From CAKUFA01 sp963618735 (GTDB lineage: Bacteria; Bacillota; Clostridia; Christensenellales; Aristaeellaceae), in the NCBI GenBank assembly GCA_963618735.1, contig CAVEUM010000061.1, positions 1-6,924 of the forward strand: 6,924 nucleotides of DNA, given 5' to 3'. How positions within the stretch are numbered: position 1 is the stretch's first letter; each line of letters opens with the position of its first letter. The position numbers and the translations under genes are program-made. The notes under the pieces are model-generated. The model made no database searches. It was not told the DNA's origin and saw nothing but the letters and a program-made list of their open reading frames with translations. Below, one piece after another: positions 5,414 through 6,924 of the stretch.

Positions 5414-6924
5414 AAGCCGCACGACTGAAAACAGAGCATTTGTTTAACCCGATTGGTATAGAAATTCCCGCGCCGCGCTTTTTCTGGAACTGTGATGGCG
5501 GCGTAAAGCAGACCGCTTATCAGATTGTCGCCGCAGGGGAGGATGGACGTCAGCTCTGGGACAGCGGCAAGGTAGCAAGCAGCACCATGAGAGCTCAATG
5601 GGGCGGTGCCCCAGTGCCGCCGAAAACCAAGGTATTGTGGAAGGTATGCCTTTGGGATGAAAATGACACCGCAGGCGAGTGGGCAGAAGCATCCTTTGAA
5701 ACAGGCGTCGGCACCTGGCACGCGCAATGGATTACCGGAAATTACAAAGTGGACAAGCGTCGGCGCTATCCTGTGGACTGCTTCCGTAAAACGTTTACGC
5801 TTTCCAGTGTGAAAAAAGCGCGGCTGTACATCACCGCATGCGGCCTGTATGCGGCACAGCTCAACGGCAAAAAAGTCGGTGATTTCATTCTGGCACCCGG
5901 CATCACGGACTACCGCAAGCGGGTGCAGTATCAGACCTATGACGTAACCGATCTTCTGCAAAAAGGTGAAAATACCCTGACCGTGCATCTGGCCGATGGC
6001 TGGTATCGCGGTTCCTGCGGCGCATGGGGACTGAAGAACCAGTACGGCACTGAAACGAAGCTGCTGGCACAGCTGGAAATGACCGATCAGGAAGGAAAAC
6101 TCCAGACCATCGTTACCGACGGAACCTGGAATTGGTCGAATGACGGGGCGATTTGCTTTGCGGACAACAAGGACGGCGAGAGCGTCGATGCACGAAAGGA
6201 GCCAACCTATTCTGCCAGGGCGAAGGTGACCCATCATAACGTTACGCCCAGTGCCTCCAACAATGTTCCCGTTGCGGAGCATGAGCGGCTGGCAGCAACG
6301 CTTGTGACAACCCCATCGGGAAAGACGGTGCTGAACTTTAAGCAGAACATTGCAGGCTATGCGGAGTTTACAGTAAACGCGCATGCCGGGCAAACGATCA
6401 AGCTTCGCTTTGGCGAGTTGTTGGACGAAAACGGCGAATTTACGCAGAAGAACATCCAGTGCTCTGGCAAAAAAATCACAACTCCCCTGCAGCAGGTAAT
6501 CTACACCTGCAAGGAAGGTGTGAATCACTACAAAACAACCTTCGCCATTTTCGGGTTCCAGTACATTCTGGTCGAAACAGATGCCGCCTTTACGGCGGAG
6601 GACTTTACCGCCATTGCCGTTTATTCTGATATGGAGCGCACCGGCTGGTTTGAAAGTTCTCACCCGCTTCTCAACCAATTTGTGGAGAACACCGTTTGGA
6701 GCGCTAAGAACAATCATGCCGACCTGCCTACGGACTGCCCCACAAGAGAGCGCCACGGCTGGACAGGCGATGCACAAATCTTCTGTTCCACCGCCAGCTT
6801 CCTGTTTGATTATGAACCCATGGCGGAAAAATTTCTGAATGATGTGTACGACTGGCAGAAGCCCAACGGGAAACTGCCCCAGATTGCACCCGCAGGCGGC
6901 GGGGATTTTTACATGAGCGTCATG
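5410..6924 (+). CDS. Alpha-L-rhamnosidase, GH78 (3' end beyond window)
   Basis: The first 505 residues of a protein that in this family usually has about 900 or more. It releases terminal alpha-L-rhamnose from glycosides by an inverting mechanism. Residues ~1-110 form a fibronectin-like beta domain (LKTEHLFNPIGIE...PRFFW). Next is the rhamnosidase N domain (~125-260: FRKTFTL, ITACGLYAAQLNGKKVGD, APGITDYRKRVQYQTYDV, LADGWYRG), then a beta domain (~300-400: NFKQNIAGY, RFGELLDENGEF). The catalytic (alpha/alpha)6 barrel starts near 415 with SDMERTGWFESS. DCPTRERHGWTGD (442-454) carries D442, E447 and D454, which line up with D567, E572 and D579 of Bacillus RhaB as I recall them; the catalytic base lies past the window. 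There is no signal peptide, so the enzyme is likely cytoplasmic. Its ATG overlaps the transporter stop by 4 bases, and its AGGAG (5397-5401) lies inside the transporter gene, so translation is probably coupled. Confidence 0.95.
   Translation, partial: MKAARLKTEHLFNPIGIEIPAPRFFWNCDGGVKQTAYQIVAAGEDGRQLWDSGKVASSTMRAQWGGAPVPPKTKVLWKVCLWDENDTAGEWAEASFETGVGTWHAQWITGNYKVDKRRRYPVDCFRKTFTLSSVKKARLYITACGLYAAQLNGKKVGDFILAPGITDYRKRVQYQTYDVTDLLQKGENTLTVHLADGWYRGSCGAWGLKNQYGTETKLLAQLEMTDQEGKLQTIVTDGTWNWSNDGAICFADNKDGESVDARKEPTYSARAKVTHHNVTPSASNNVPVAEHERLAATLVTTPSGKTVLNFKQNIAGYAEFTVNAHAGQTIKLRFGELLDENGEFTQKNIQCSGKKITTPLQQVIYTCKEGVNHYKTTFAIFGFQYILVETDAAFTAEDFTAIAVYSDMERTGWFESSHPLLNQFVENTVWSAKNNHADLPTDCPTRERHGWTGDAQIFCSTASFLFDYEPMAEKFLNDVYDWQKPNGKLPQIAPAGGGDFYMSVM

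Noticed and set aside
4157..5422. 421-aa minus-strand ORF opposite the transporter
   Set aside because: The His/Gln-rich translation is typical of antisense to a membrane-protein gene and has no family features.
5395..6777. 460-aa minus-strand ORF opposite the rhamnosidase
   Set aside because: The plus strand encodes a clear GH78 enzyme throughout; the antisense frame is open by codon bias only.

Overview
This window looks like chromosomal DNA from a gut-type Clostridia/Firmicutes bacterium. That placement is inference, based on purine-rich Shine-Dalgarno sites, sigma-A-like promoters, a short Gram-positive-style signal peptide, RHS and prophage debris, and a sugar-uptake cassette typical of such genomes. 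No rRNA or taxonomic marker is present.

Left edge (1-632): a scar zone. On the minus strand a short open frame reads as an RHS/YD-repeat fragment joined in frame to a fragment resembling a siphophage distal tail (Dit) protein; an in-frame TGA interrupts it. A 132-bp non-autonomous inverted-repeat element (337-468) with perfect 14-bp ends and nested internal hairpins abuts the RHS piece. A 14-bp stem (593-632) ends the zone and probably terminates the next gene.

Middle (663-2261, minus): a secreted 532-aa metallophosphoesterase/5'-nucleotidase of the UshA type. Its GNH(E/D) motif reads GNND, so the usual catalytic His is absent. A sigma-A-like promoter with a palindrome at the predicted start of transcription lies in the 350-bp gap upstream. 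A related GTTGCAAAAT...TGCAACA inverted repeat occurs on each side of this gene.

Right half (2612-6924): a carbohydrate module. A 398-aa AraC-family regulator (minus) is divergent from a two-gene operon (plus) consisting of a GPH/MelB-type sugar symporter (484 aa) and a GH78 alpha-L-rhamnosidase that runs off the window (505 residues seen). The transporter stop and rhamnosidase start overlap in ATGA. The 150-bp divergent spacer holds back-to-back promoters: a sigma-A-like one for the regulator, and an extended -10 with a poor -35 for the operon. An 11-bp-phased direct repeat, a candidate regulator site, sits between them. The rhamnosidase has no signal peptide, so the simplest reading is that the transporter imports a small rhamnoside, the enzyme releases L-rhamnose in the cytoplasm, and the AraC protein controls the operon.

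I do not see a CRISPR array, tRNA, rRNA or complete transposase. No feature clearly amounts to a wholly new system. The most unusual items are the RHS/phage-tail junction, the structured miniature element, and the replaced residues in the phosphoesterase and transporter.
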